Source: an uncultured Lachnospiraceae bacterium
GTDB lineage: Bacteria > Bacillota > Clostridia > Lachnospirales > Lachnospiraceae
Reading direction: 5' to 3'
NCBI GenBank assembly: GCA_947174495.1
Contig: CAMWJC010000012.1
Location: forward strand, 1 to 56,373
DNA length: 56,373 nt
Positions 25,062 to 34,726 of the stretch are shown piece after piece (positions within the stretch are counted from its first letter, which is position 1; every line of letters starts with the position of its first letter). The notes below the pieces were generated by a model. It did no database searches and was not told where the DNA came from. It saw only the letters and a list, made by a program, of their open reading frames with translations. A program made the position numbers and the translations under genes.

Positions 25062-25841
25062 ATGTTGGAATATGCGTTTTCTTATGCGAATTTAGAATAT
25101 TTTCTGCTGATTATGATAAGGGTGACCTGTTTTGTATATACAGCGCCGTTTTTCAGTATGTCCAATACACCTCGCCGGGTACGGGTAGCATTGAGTATTT
25201 TTATCACTTTGCTGCTTTATCGGGTAGTGCCACATCCGGAGTTGGAATATGGTACACTTCTGGGATATCTCATTATTGTGATGAAGGAAGCGGTAACCGG
25301 TCTTTTGATTGGTTTGGCAGCAAATTTGTGCAGTACCATAGTTTCTTTTGCAGGACATATTGCAGACATGGAGATGGGGTTATCCATGGCAAATCTGATG
25401 GATCCTACAACAAAGGAAAGTTCCACAATTTCCGGTGTTTACTATAATTATATGGTGTTACTTATGCTTATGATCTCCGGAATGCACCAGTATCTTTTAA
25501 AAGCGTTGGCGGAGACTTATACCTTGATTCCAGTAAATGGAGCCGTGCTTAATAGTGACAAGATTTTGGCAGCCATGACGGAGTTTATGTCGAATTATAT
25601 TATTATTGGTTTTCGCATTTGCCTTCCTATTTTTGCTGCCATGATCATATTAAATGCTGTGCTGGGAATTTTAGCTAAGGTATCGCCGCAGCTGAATATG
25701 TTTGCGGTAGGTATCCAGATGAAGTTGCTTGTAGGACTTAGTATTTTGTTTTTGTCAACGGCAATGCTGCCGGGAGCCGGGAATTTTATTTATACCCAGA
25801 TGAAGCACGCGGTGGTTTCTTTTGTGGAAACCATGCTTTAA
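25062..25841 (+). CDS. fliR: Flagellar export gate protein FliR
   Basis: FliR completes the helical export-gate pore with FliP and FliQ. The 259-residue membrane protein has about six hydrophobic segments. Family motifs include APFFSMSNTPRRVRVALS near the N-terminus and VVIMKEAVTGLLIGLAANL-like and DMEMGLSMANLMDPTTKES segments. No FlhB fusion is present; flhB is separate and starts 13 bases downstream. Confidence 0.95.
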   Translation: MLEYAFSYANLEYFLLIMIRVTCFVYTAPFFSMSNTPRRVRVALSIFITLLLYRVVPHPELEYGTLLGYLIIVMKEAVTGLLIGLAANLCSTIVSFAGHIADMEMGLSMANLMDPTTKESSTISGVYYNYMVLLMLMISGMHQYLLKALAETYTLIPVNGAVLNSDKILAAMTEFMSNYIIIGFRICLPIFAAMIILNAVLGILAKVSPQLNMFAVGIQMKLLVGLSILFLSTAMLPGAGNFIYTQMKHAVVSFVETML

Positions 25842-25854
25842 GGAGCTGATTCCC

Positions 25855-26982
25855 ATGGAAAATGCCAAAATTCTACTACAATATAATCTGCAGTTTTTTG
25901 CCAAAGATGGTCCCGGTGGTGAGAAGACAGAAGAACCAACAAGCAAAAAGCTAGAAGATGCCCGCAAGGAAGGGCAAGTGGCAAAGAGCAAGGAAATTGC
26001 CAATGCTTTTGGTCTTTTATCATTATTTTTAGTGATGAAATTATATCTGGGAACGATGGGAATCCGGTTTCTAGAATTGTTTTCTGCAGTTTACGGTCAG
26101 ATACCGGCTGTAATTAAAATGTATAATGGTAATTTGCCCGTTGCATCTATGCAAGTATTGATTCGAAGCATGATGCTTCGGCTGATCCTGATTATTGCAC
26201 CGATTCTTTTGGTCGGTGTGGCGGTAGTAATTGTATGTGACGTAGCACAGGTCCAATGGAAACCTACAACGAAACCGCTTAAACCCAAATTTAGTAAGCT
26301 GAATCCCATTAAAGGTTTTGGAAGAATGTTTTCGGCCAATTCCATTATAGAACTTGTTAAATCAATTTTAAAACTGGGTTTAATTGGCTACATGGTTTAT
26401 TCCTACCTGAAGGACCGGTTTAGTGATATTTTTCTTCTTTATGATATTTCCTTAAATCGGGCAATTGGACTTATTGGTGAGATTGTGGTGGATTTGGGAA
26501 TTCGGATTGCAGCGGTTTATATGGTCATTGCATTTTTGGATTTTGGCTATCAGAAGTGGAAATTCAAGCAGGATATGAAGATGACCAAGCAGGAAGTTAA
26601 GGATGAGTACAAAAATCAGGAAGGTGATCCGCAGGTCAAGAGCAAACAGAAACAGCGCATGAGAGAAGCTTCTATGCGGCGTATGATGCAGCAGCTTCCG
26701 GAGGCGGATGTAGTTATCACCAACCCGACCCATTATGCAGTTGCCATCAAATATGATGCTGACAAATATGATGCGCCTTATGTACTGGCCAAAGGAGAAA
26801 ATTACCTGGCGCAGCGGATTAAGGATGTTGCAAAAGAAAATGATATTGAGATTGTAGAAAATAAGCCATTGGCAAGAATGTTATATGCCAATGTTGAGGT
26901 AGGAGGATTTGTTCCTCCGGAATTGTATCAAGCAGTAGCGGAAGTGCTTGCTTTTGTGTACCATCTGAAGGGAAAAGTTTAA
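25855..26982 (+). CDS. flhB: Flagellar export switch protein FlhB
   Basis: FlhB controls substrate switching of the exporter. The 375-residue product has the N-terminal signature GEKTEEPTSKKLEDARKEGQ, four membrane helices (about 45-225) and a cytoplasmic domain with the self-cleavage motif NPTH (Asn290-Pro291) in VVITNPTHYAVAIKYD. ATG 25855 with aaggag upstream is the best start; in-frame codons back to 25822 overlap fliR. The cleavage site is intact, so normal hook-to-filament switching with FliK is expected. Confidence 0.97.
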   Translation: MENAKILLQYNLQFFAKDGPGGEKTEEPTSKKLEDARKEGQVAKSKEIANAFGLLSLFLVMKLYLGTMGIRFLELFSAVYGQIPAVIKMYNGNLPVASMQVLIRSMMLRLILIIAPILLVGVAVVIVCDVAQVQWKPTTKPLKPKFSKLNPIKGFGRMFSANSIIELVKSILKLGLIGYMVYSYLKDRFSDIFLLYDISLNRAIGLIGEIVVDLGIRIAAVYMVIAFLDFGYQKWKFKQDMKMTKQEVKDEYKNQEGDPQVKSKQKQRMREASMRRMMQQLPEADVVITNPTHYAVAIKYDADKYDAPYVLAKGENYLAQRIKDVAKENDIEIVENKPLARMLYANVEVGGFVPPELYQAVAEVLAFVYHLKGKV

Positions 26983-27000
26983 GAAGGAAGGAGGATAGGT

Positions 27001-29034
27001 ATGAGAAAAGCGGATATTGCGGTAGCAGCGTATATACTTGCAGCATTTATTATGATGATCGTGCCTGTCCCCAATCAGCTTCTGGATGTGTTGTTAGCCT
27101 GTAATATTGCAATTGCATTTACAGTTATGTTTGGCACCATGTTTTCCAAAGAAGTTCTGGATCTTTCCTTTTTCCCAACCATACTCTTGTTTACCACGAT
27201 CTTTAGGATCGCGCTGAATATTTCTTCTACCAGACTGATTCTTACCACCGGTGATCCGGGGCAGGTGGTTGCTACATTCGGAAGTTATGTAGGCGGCGGC
27301 GATCTGATCGTAGGTATTATTGTGTTTATTATTCTTTTGCTGGTACAGTTCATGGTTATCAACAAAGGTTCAGAAAGAGTTGCAGAGGTAACGGCCCGGT
27401 TTACGCTAGATGCCATGCCTGGTAAGCAGATGGCTATTGATGCGGATTTAAATACCGGTGCGATCACGGATGCGGAAGCAAAGGCACGAAGGGATAAGAT
27501 TCAGGAAGAAGCAAACTTCTTCGGTTCTATGGACGGTGCCGTGAAGTATGTAAAGGGAGATGCAGTTGCAGGCCTTATCATTACAGCTGTAAATGTGGTG
27601 GGCGGAATTGCCATGGGTGTGATGCGTCAGAATATGGAATTTAGCGCTGCACTTGACAAGTATGTGATTCTGACCATAGGCGATGGTCTGGTGAGCCAGA
27701 TTCCTTCGCTGCTTATTTCCTTGTCAACTGGTATTTTGGTAACGAAGGGATCTAAGGATGCAGATTTCGGAAGTGCACTTATCAGTCAGCTTTTTGGAAT
27801 TCCCAAAGTACTTTATATTGTAGGTGCGATTATTGCGGGATTGGGAATTGTTACACCTCTGCCGGATATTATCTTTTTGGCATTGGGGCTTGCTTTCATT
27901 GTTACGGGAAGAATGATTGCAGGAACTATTGAGACGGCACAGATTGAAAGTGAGGTAGGAGCCGAAGAGGCGGCTGCGGAAGAAATCCGGCAGCCGGAAA
28001 ATGTGAACAGTCTCCTTCAGGTAGACCCTATCGAATTGGAGTTTGGTTATGGTATTATACCATTAGCAGATGTAAATCAGGGCGGAGATCTTTTGGATCG
28101 TGTTGTTATGATCAGACGGCAGATTGCGCTTGAACTTGGAACAGTGGTTCCCATTATCCGACTGCGTGATAACATTCAGTTAAATCCGAATCAGTATATT
28201 ATTAAAATCAAAGGAATACAGGTCAGTGAAGGTGAAATTTTGTTTGATCACTATATGGCAATGAATCCGGGGTATGTTGAGGAAGAGATTACTGGTATTC
28301 CTACTTTTGAGCCCTCCTTTCATTTGCCGGCGATTTGGATTACGGAAGGCCAGAGAGAACGTGCGGAGAGCATGGGATATACCGTTGTGGATCCGCCTTC
28401 TATTATTGCAACCCATTTGACTGAGATTATCAGACAGTATATTTCAGAGCTTCTTACAAGGCAGGATGTACAAAATCTGATCAACAATATCAAGGAGACC
28501 AATCCTTCGCTTGTGGATGAACTTTATCCGAAGCTTCTTGGTATTGGTGAGATACAGAAAGTACTTCAAAATCTGCTGAAAGAGGGAATTTCCATAAGAG
28601 ACTTGCTTACGATTTTTGAAACGCTTGCCGATTATGCAGCCACCACCAGAGATTCTGATATTCTGACGGAGTATGTACGTCAAAGCCTGAAAAGGGCTAT
28701 TTCGAGCAAGTTCTTCCCAGCTAATGAGACCACCAGTGTGGTAACCTTAGATCCTAAACTGGAGCAGGAGATTATGGGAAGTGTGAAACAGACGGAGACA
28801 GGCGCATATCTGACGCTTGATCCGGAAAAGACGAAGGCAATTATGAAGTCAGTGGGGAGTGAGACCGATAAACTGGAGAGTTTGGGTAAAAACCCGATTA
28901 TTATTACATCGCCCATTGTCCGGATGTATTTTAAACGTTTGACAGAAGATTATTATAAGGACTTGGTTGTAGTTTCTTACAATGAAATAGATAGTAATAT
29001 TGAATTACAGTCTGTAGGAATGGTGACAGCATGA
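27001..29034 (+). CDS. flhA: Flagellar export gate protein FlhA
   Basis: FlhA forms the nonameric ring of the export gate that docks chaperone-substrate complexes. The 677-residue protein has eight predicted N-terminal membrane helices, the conserved cytoplasmic loop FTLDAMPGKQMAIDADLN and AKARRDKIQEEANFFGSMDG, and a large C-terminal cytoplasmic domain (about 330-677). The Shine-Dalgarno ggaaggagg precedes ATG 27001. The stop overlaps the flhF start by four bases (ATGA). Confidence 0.98.
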   Translation: MRKADIAVAAYILAAFIMMIVPVPNQLLDVLLACNIAIAFTVMFGTMFSKEVLDLSFFPTILLFTTIFRIALNISSTRLILTTGDPGQVVATFGSYVGGGDLIVGIIVFIILLLVQFMVINKGSERVAEVTARFTLDAMPGKQMAIDADLNTGAITDAEAKARRDKIQEEANFFGSMDGAVKYVKGDAVAGLIITAVNVVGGIAMGVMRQNMEFSAALDKYVILTIGDGLVSQIPSLLISLSTGILVTKGSKDADFGSALISQLFGIPKVLYIVGAIIAGLGIVTPLPDIIFLALGLAFIVTGRMIAGTIETAQIESEVGAEEAAAEEIRQPENVNSLLQVDPIELEFGYGIIPLADVNQGGDLLDRVVMIRRQIALELGTVVPIIRLRDNIQLNPNQYIIKIKGIQVSEGEILFDHYMAMNPGYVEEEITGIPTFEPSFHLPAIWITEGQRERAESMGYTVVDPPSIIATHLTEIIRQYISELLTRQDVQNLINNIKETNPSLVDELYPKLLGIGEIQKVLQNLLKEGISIRDLLTIFETLADYAATTRDSDILTEYVRQSLKRAISSKFFPANETTSVVTLDPKLEQEIMGSVKQTETGAYLTLDPEKTKAIMKSVGSETDKLESLGKNPIIITSPIVRMYFKRLTEDYYKDLVVVSYNEIDSNIELQSVGMVTA

Positions 29035-30296
29035 TTATTAAAAAATTTCAAGGCAGAACAGAAGCAGATGCGGCAGAAGCGGCAAAAAAAGAACTGGGGA
29101 GCAATATGGTGATCATGAATGTGCGCAATGTAAAGCGTAAGGGCATATTCAGTTTTTTGCTGCCCCAGATGGTGGAGGTTACAGTAGCGCTTGAAGAGGA
29201 GCCAGACCGTGTTATGTCAGTGGCAGCACGGGCAGAGGAGCGGCAGGTGCCTCCAGTATCCGAACAGGCACGAAATGGAACATTGCCGGCAGGGATGAAG
29301 AACCAGCCGGATATCGTGGGAAATAAACAATCTGATTTCTTTGATTCGGGAGAAAAACAGGCAGACAGCAGTGCCATAGAAGAAAAACTGGACAGTCTTC
29401 AGACGCTTTTAGAGCAGCAGCTCCAAAAGTCAGATGAGAATAAGGAAGAGGATAAAGATAAGGATAAGGAAGGCGAAAAGGAAGAGGAAACCAGTGAATT
29501 AGAGCGCTTTATGAAGCTTCTTTACAGTGCAATGCTGGATAATGAAGTGGGAGAGAACTACGCAAATCAAATCATTGATGAGATTGAGAAGAATAATAAG
29601 CCTAATATGCCTTTTGATTATGCACTTACCAATACTTATCAGAAAATGATACTTAAGTTTGGAAAACCGGCAGGGATTGTTCCGGCGCAAAAGGGAACAA
29701 AAATGGTTTATTTTGTGGGACCTACCGGGGTAGGAAAGACGACAACAATCGCGAAGATTGCTTCTAAATTCAGCGTAGAAGGAAAAAAGAAAGTGGCGCT
29801 TCTGACTACGGATACATACCGGATTGCGGCTGCAGAGCAGCTTCGTACTTATGCCAATATTCTTGAGGTGCCTTTTCGGGTTGTTTACTCAACCGATGAG
29901 GTGGAGCAGGCACTTATTGATTTCAGAGGTTATGATTTTATTCTAGTAGATACAGCAGGACATTCCCATCAGAATGAAACACAGAGAGAAGCTATGAATG
30001 CATTTCTGCATGCGGTGGATGGCCGGGTAGAAAAGGAAGTTTTTTTGGTCCTTTCAGCAACTACGAAATACCGGGATTTGATCAGTATCGCAGATACTTA
30101 TTCAGCAATGACGGACTATAAGTTGATTTTTACCAAGCTTGATGAGACTACAACCTTGGGGAATCTCCTTAATTTGAAACTTTATACAGGTGCTTCATTG
30201 TCTTATGTAACCTGTGGGCAGAATGTTCCCGATGATATTGAAGTGTTCAACCCGCAAAAAACGGTGAAGCAACTTTTAGGCGGAAGAAAAGACTAA
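29031..30296 (+). CDS. flhF: Flagellar SRP-type GTPase FlhF
   Basis: FlhF is an SRP-family GTPase that controls flagellar number or placement. The 421-residue protein has the N-terminal B domain (MIIKKFQGRTEADAAEAAKK), an acidic linker with Lys/Asp/Glu repeats (about 130-160) and an NG domain with the P-loop VGPTGVGKTTTIAKIA, TTDTYRIAAAEQLRTYA and DTAG. It overlaps flhA by four bases. It pairs with flhG directly downstream; FlhG is its known GTPase activator. Confidence 0.96.
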   Translation: MIIKKFQGRTEADAAEAAKKELGSNMVIMNVRNVKRKGIFSFLLPQMVEVTVALEEEPDRVMSVAARAEERQVPPVSEQARNGTLPAGMKNQPDIVGNKQSDFFDSGEKQADSSAIEEKLDSLQTLLEQQLQKSDENKEEDKDKDKEGEKEEETSELERFMKLLYSAMLDNEVGENYANQIIDEIEKNNKPNMPFDYALTNTYQKMILKFGKPAGIVPAQKGTKMVYFVGPTGVGKTTTIAKIASKFSVEGKKKVALLTTDTYRIAAAEQLRTYANILEVPFRVVYSTDEVEQALIDFRGYDFILVDTAGHSHQNETQREAMNAFLHAVDGRVEKEVFLVLSATTKYRDLISIADTYSAMTDYKLIFTKLDETTTLGNLLNLKLYTGASLSYVTCGQNVPDDIEVFNPQKTVKQLLGGRKD

Positions 30297-30327
30297 AGAA
30301 TAAACAGTCAGATTAATAGGAGTATAC

Positions 30328-31218
30328 ATGGATCAGGCACAGCAACTAAGGAATATAATTAAAGCGGGGGCCGTCTCTTCTAATAGACCATTAGCAAGGG
30401 TTATTACTGTTACAAGTGGAAAGGGCGGCGTAGGAAAATCAAATACAGCAATCAATTTAGCGATTCAGTTCAAAAAGATGGGGCAAAGGGTGATTATACT
30501 GGATGCGGATTTCGGACTTGCCAATATTGAGATCATGTTTGGCGCGGTGCCGAAGCATAATCTGTGTGATTTAATTTACCAGGGTAAAAACATTCGGGAG
30601 ATTATTACCTGGGGACCTATGGATGTGGGATTTATTTCAGGTGGTTCCGGAATTGCAGGATTGTCAAATTTAAGCAGAGATTATCTGGTGTATATCATTA
30701 ATAATCTTGCTGAACTGGATGCGATTGCAGATATTATTATTGTGGATACGGGAGCAGGAATTTCGGATGCAGTTCTGGAATTTTTGGTAGCAAGCGGTGA
30801 AATTTTATTAGTAACAACACCGGAACCTACCTCCATTACGGATTCTTATTCTCTGTTAAAGGCGCTAAACCGGCATCCCAGGTTTTCGAGTGATGCTTCC
30901 AAAATTAAAGTGATTGCCAATAAGGTGGACTCTGAGGAGGAAGGACATAATCTCTTTGAAAAGGTTGACTCTGTTGTAAGTCGTTATCTGAAGCTACCAA
31001 TTACCTATCTGGGAGCCATACCCAGAGACACACAGCTTGCAAAAGCTGTAATGCAGCAGATGCCGGTGTCCATGCAAGCGCCCCATGCGAAGTCGGCAAT
31101 TGCTTATGAGAATATGGCGGCCACATTGATGAACAAAGAGCTGAATAAGGACGTAAAAAAACGTGGAATGGCAGCGTTCTTTTCACATATAGTAACTGGA
31201 AAAAAAATAAATTTATAG
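30328..31218 (+). CDS. flhG: Flagellum site/number-determining MinD-like ATPase FlhG
   Basis: FlhG (YlxH/FleN) is a ParA/MinD-family ATPase that limits flagellar number and activates FlhF. The 296-residue protein begins with the FlhF-activating helix type sequence MDQAQQLRNII. It has the deviant Walker A TSGKGGVGKSN, switch ILDADFGLANIEIMFG and IIVDTGAG. A MinD-like C-terminal membrane-targeting region is plausible but not distinctive. The gene lies 31 bases after flhF. Confidence 0.95.
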   Translation: MDQAQQLRNIIKAGAVSSNRPLARVITVTSGKGGVGKSNTAINLAIQFKKMGQRVIILDADFGLANIEIMFGAVPKHNLCDLIYQGKNIREIITWGPMDVGFISGGSGIAGLSNLSRDYLVYIINNLAELDAIADIIIVDTGAGISDAVLEFLVASGEILLVTTPEPTSITDSYSLLKALNRHPRFSSDASKIKVIANKVDSEEEGHNLFEKVDSVVSRYLKLPITYLGAIPRDTQLAKAVMQQMPVSMQAPHAKSAIAYENMAATLMNKELNKDVKKRGMAAFFSHIVTGKKINL

Positions 31219-31227
31219 GAGGTTTGT

Positions 31228-31953
31228 ATGCTTTCCAAATATGTAGTACCGGGGAATAAGGTTGAGATGCAGGCGGTAGAACGCGCAAAATATATTGATG
31301 ACACAGAGAAAAAAAAGGTTTATCAGACACAGGTCTGTGACATTTTGTCAGAAGATCAGCTTGAAATTTACATGCCGATGGAAAAGTCAAAGCTGATTCT
31401 TCTGCCGGTTAATGCAGAATATGATCTGTACTTTTATACGCAGGCAGGACTTTACCAGTGCTTTGCCAACGTAATAGACAGATATAAATCGGACAATCAG
31501 TTTATCCTTATGATGGAACTGACAAGTAATCTTCGGAAATTCCAGAGGAGAGAATATTATCGTCTCAGTTGTGCATTGGAGATGAATTCCAGACCTCTTG
31601 AAAGGGAAGAGGTTGAAGTGGTGGAAAAAGGTAACAGCTTTCTTGTGCCTGGACTGCCGTTAAAGAGAAGCGTTATTGTTGATATTAGCGGCGGAGGAAT
31701 CCGTTTTATTGGTAATTATGCTTATGAGCCGGAAAGTCTGGTTTGTTGTAAATATAATCTTGTGGTGGATGGCAATGCCAAGGAATATACATTAGTAGCT
31801 AAGGTTTTGATGGTCAGGGAATTGGAAGACCGCCCCGGAGTTTATGAGCACCGTGCACAGTATATTAATATTGATACATCTGAGAGAGAAGAAATCATAC
31901 GATTTATCTTTGAAGAAGAAAGAAAGCACAGAAAGAGAGAAAAAGGATTATAA
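31228..31953 (+). CDS. PilZ-domain c-di-GMP effector (YcgR/YpfA-like)
   Basis: The 241-residue soluble protein has an N-terminal YcgR-like beta domain (about 1-100) and a C-terminal PilZ domain. Both c-di-GMP motifs are intact: FQRREYYRL (RxxxR) and VDISGGGIRF (DxSxxG). In Firmicutes such proteins bind c-di-GMP and slow or stop the flagellar motor through the stator. Its presence inside the operon, after flhG and before cheB, supports a motility brake. It starts nine bases after the flhG stop with the Shine-Dalgarno taggaggt. Confidence 0.9.
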   Translation: MLSKYVVPGNKVEMQAVERAKYIDDTEKKKVYQTQVCDILSEDQLEIYMPMEKSKLILLPVNAEYDLYFYTQAGLYQCFANVIDRYKSDNQFILMMELTSNLRKFQRREYYRLSCALEMNSRPLEREEVEVVEKGNSFLVPGLPLKRSVIVDISGGGIRFIGNYAYEPESLVCCKYNLVVDGNAKEYTLVAKVLMVRELEDRPGVYEHRAQYINIDTSEREEIIRFIFEEERKHRKREKGL

Positions 31954-32036
31954 ATGATTAGTATGCACTCATGAGAAGCGTATAATGTGCTATACTGAAA
32001 TTGTAAAATGTTTTGCGGATTGTGAGGCGAGTTGTT

Positions 32037-32639
32037 ATGAAGGCAGAAGAAGGCAGAACCGGAAAAAAGATCGTGGCAATAGCCAGTTCTACGGGCGGAC
32101 CTAAGGCATTGCAGGCACTGATCCCATTGCTTCCCGCTAATTTAAATGCACCGGTTTTGATCGTACAGCATATGCCAGAAGGCTTTACAAAGGCGCTTGC
32201 AGACAGGCTTGATATGCTAAGCGAGGTTACGGTGAAGGAGGCAGAGGAGGGAGATGTGCTGGAAAACGGACATGTGTTTCTAGCCAGAGGTGGAAAGCAC
32301 ATGAATGCAGTGAGAACTGGTGAAAGGCATCGGATCCATTACACAGATGAGCCGCCCAGGGAAGGTGTCAAACCGTGTGCAAACTACATGTATGAATCGT
32401 TAACGGATTGTGGCTATGAGGAGATTGTCTGTGCAGTCCTTACGGGAATGGGTGCAGATGGAACAGCAGGAATAGTCAATCTGAAGAAGAAGAAACGGAT
32501 AACGGTATTTGCACAAAAGGAAGAGACCTGCGTTGTTTACGGTATGCCCCGGAGTATTGTGCTTGCAGGGCTTGTTGAAAAGGAGTTGTCTTTAGAACAG
32601 ATTGCACAGGAAATTACGAAAATTGTGGGGGTAAATTAG
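32037..32639 (+). CDS. cheB: CheB-type protein-glutamate methylesterase domain, no receiver domain
   Basis: CheB demethylates chemoreceptors for adaptation. The 200-residue product is only the catalytic domain: Ser18 in AIASSTGGPKAL, His45 in IVQHMPEGFT and Asp141 in LTGMGADGTAG make an intact triad. The N-terminal response-regulator domain and linker of standard CheB are absent, and the 83 bases upstream do not encode one. ATG 32037 is preferred; an in-frame TTG at 32013 adds eight residues without family similarity. It may be constitutively active or regulated by partners such as CheD/CheC. Its stop is one base before cheA. No cheR is visible in the window. Confidence 0.88.
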   Translation: MKAEEGRTGKKIVAIASSTGGPKALQALIPLLPANLNAPVLIVQHMPEGFTKALADRLDMLSEVTVKEAEEGDVLENGHVFLARGGKHMNAVRTGERHRIHYTDEPPREGVKPCANYMYESLTDCGYEEIVCAVLTGMGADGTAGIVNLKKKKRITVFAQKEETCVVYGMPRSIVLAGLVEKELSLEQIAQEITKIVGVN

Positions 32640-32640
32640 G

Positions 32641-34713
32641 ATGGATGTAAATCAATATCTTGAAATTTTTCTGGATGAAACAAAAGAGCACCTTGAAAAT
32701 TTAAATGCTCAGATTCTGAGGCTTGAACAAGAGCCGGAGGATGTGGACACGATCAATGAGATCTTCCGGGCTGCCCATTCCATGAAGGGTATGGCCGGAA
32801 CCATGGGATACAAGCGGATGCAGACGCTGACGCATGACATGGAGAATGTTTTTTCAGAGATTCGTAACGGAACCATGAAGGTTAGTTCCGATTTGATTGA
32901 CACGCTGTTTCAGTGTTTGGACGCTTTGGAGGAATACAATAATAATATTCAGGAAGAGGCCAATGAAGGGACAAATGATAATCAGGCGTTGATTTCCAAA
33001 TTAAATAATTATCTTAAGGCATCCGGTAAGGGAGAGGCTGTACCAAAAGAATCAGCACCGGCAGAAGCAGCAGTATCATCGGCAGTTTCAGACGGAGCGG
33101 AAGAAAAATGGCAGGACATTAAGCTGGGAGAATCGGAGCTTTCTGTTTTACAGGCGGCGAAGGACGGTGGTAAAAATATTTATGGTCTCACCGTATTTAT
33201 TAATGAAAACTGCTTTTTAAAGGCGGCAAGAGCGTTTCTTGTATATAAAGCAGTTGAAGAAAGTGCAGAGATTATGGTTAGTAATCCTTCAGCACAGGAT
33301 ATTGAGGATGAAAAGTTCGAGCTGGATTTCAGTCTTATCATTATTTCAGATGATACATTGGATAATATTTTGCAGGCAGTAAGGAGCGTTTCGGAAATAG
33401 ATAAAGCGTTGGGCGGTGTTTATGAACTGCCAGCTGCGCAGGATACGGAGGTTGTGGAGATTGTAGAAACCGCTGAGCAAAAGCCTGAAGCGGCAGGAAC
33501 ACCGCAGAATCAGGCGGCTCCGGCAAAAGCTGCTGATAAAAAGGGTTCTGGGAAGCCAGTGGTAAACCGGACTGTTCGTGTTGATATTGAAAAACTGGAT
33601 GTGCTTATGAATCTTGTAAGTGAGTTGATCATAGCCAAGAATTCACTTGTGTCGGCCTCTACGGACGAACGTTCTTCCAATTCGGGCTTTAATGAACAGA
33701 TTGAATATCTTGAGAGTGTTACTACGAATTTACACGAATCGGTTATGAAAGTTCGAATGGTTCCTATCGAGAGTGTTGTGAACAAGTTCCCGAGAATGAT
33801 CCGCGATCTTTCCAAGAAGCTGGATAAGAAAATGGAGCTTTATATGTCCGGTGAGGAGACAGAGCTTGACAGGACTGTGGTGGATGAAATTGGTGATCCA
33901 TTGATGCATTTGCTTAGAAATGCAGCGGATCATGGCTTGGAATCTGCGGAAGTCCGTCGTCAGAAAGGGAAACCGGAAGTGGGATCCATTTTCCTGGAGG
34001 CTTATCAGGATGGAAATAATGTAGTAATTGAGGTTCGGGATGATGGAGGCGGAATTGATGTAGAAGCGGTTAAGCAGAAGGCAATTGACCGGGAGATAAT
34101 CACCCAGGAACAAAGTGAAAGCATGAGCGAGAAGGATATTATTAATCTTTTGTTCCATGCTGGATTTTCCACTTCAAAGAAGATAACAGATATTTCAGGA
34201 CGAGGCGTGGGACTAGATGTTGTGAAGTCCAAGATTGAATCTTTAAGCGGTGAAGTGGAAGTAAAATCCAAAATGGGTGAAGGAAGTACCTGGATCATAA
34301 GACTTCCACTTACCCTTGCAATTATTCAGGCGCTTATGGTAATCGTGGGCGGAGAAAAATATGCAATATCTCTGGGAAGCATTCAGACTATTGAGGATGT
34401 GAGTCCGGATGAGATTAAGTTAGTTCAGAATCGCGAAGTGATTCATTTGAGAGGCTCAGTGATTCCAATTATCAGGTTGAGCGAGGAATTGGACATTGAA
34501 AGCAGCAAAGCCCCTGACGAAAATCTGGTGGTAGTCATAGTCAAGAAGGGTGAAAATCTGGCAGGACTTGTAGTGGATGAACTTATGGGTCAGCAGGAGA
34601 TTGTCATTAAGTCACTTGGCAAATACATCAGTAAATGCAAGATCATCAGTGGAGCAACCATATTGGGAGACGGCGAAGTGGCGCTGATCCTGGATGCTAA
34701 TGCATTGATTTAA
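32641..34713 (+). CDS. cheA: Chemotaxis histidine kinase CheA
   Basis: CheA couples chemoreceptor arrays to CheY. The 690-residue protein has an Hpt domain with phospho-acceptor His46 (IFRAAHSMKGMAGTMG), a CheY-binding P2-like region (about 165-270), an Ala/Pro linker and a dimerisation domain (TVRVDIEKLDVLMNLVSELI). An HATPase domain follows (LLRNAADHGLE, VRDDGGGIDVEAV, SGRGVGLDVVKSKI), then a C-terminal CheW-like domain. All catalytic motifs are intact. The start immediately follows cheB with tag|gATG spacing. Confidence 0.98.
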   Translation: MDVNQYLEIFLDETKEHLENLNAQILRLEQEPEDVDTINEIFRAAHSMKGMAGTMGYKRMQTLTHDMENVFSEIRNGTMKVSSDLIDTLFQCLDALEEYNNNIQEEANEGTNDNQALISKLNNYLKASGKGEAVPKESAPAEAAVSSAVSDGAEEKWQDIKLGESELSVLQAAKDGGKNIYGLTVFINENCFLKAARAFLVYKAVEESAEIMVSNPSAQDIEDEKFELDFSLIIISDDTLDNILQAVRSVSEIDKALGGVYELPAAQDTEVVEIVETAEQKPEAAGTPQNQAAPAKAADKKGSGKPVVNRTVRVDIEKLDVLMNLVSELIIAKNSLVSASTDERSSNSGFNEQIEYLESVTTNLHESVMKVRMVPIESVVNKFPRMIRDLSKKLDKKMELYMSGEETELDRTVVDEIGDPLMHLLRNAADHGLESAEVRRQKGKPEVGSIFLEAYQDGNNVVIEVRDDGGGIDVEAVKQKAIDREIITQEQSESMSEKDIINLLFHAGFSTSKKITDISGRGVGLDVVKSKIESLSGEVEVKSKMGEGSTWIIRLPLTLAIIQALMVIVGGEKYAISLGSIQTIEDVSPDEIKLVQNREVIHLRGSVIPIIRLSEELDIESSKAPDENLVVVIVKKGENLAGLVVDELMGQQEIVIKSLGKYISKCKIISGATILGDGEVALILDANALI

Positions 34714-34726
34714 GGAGGGGAAAACC

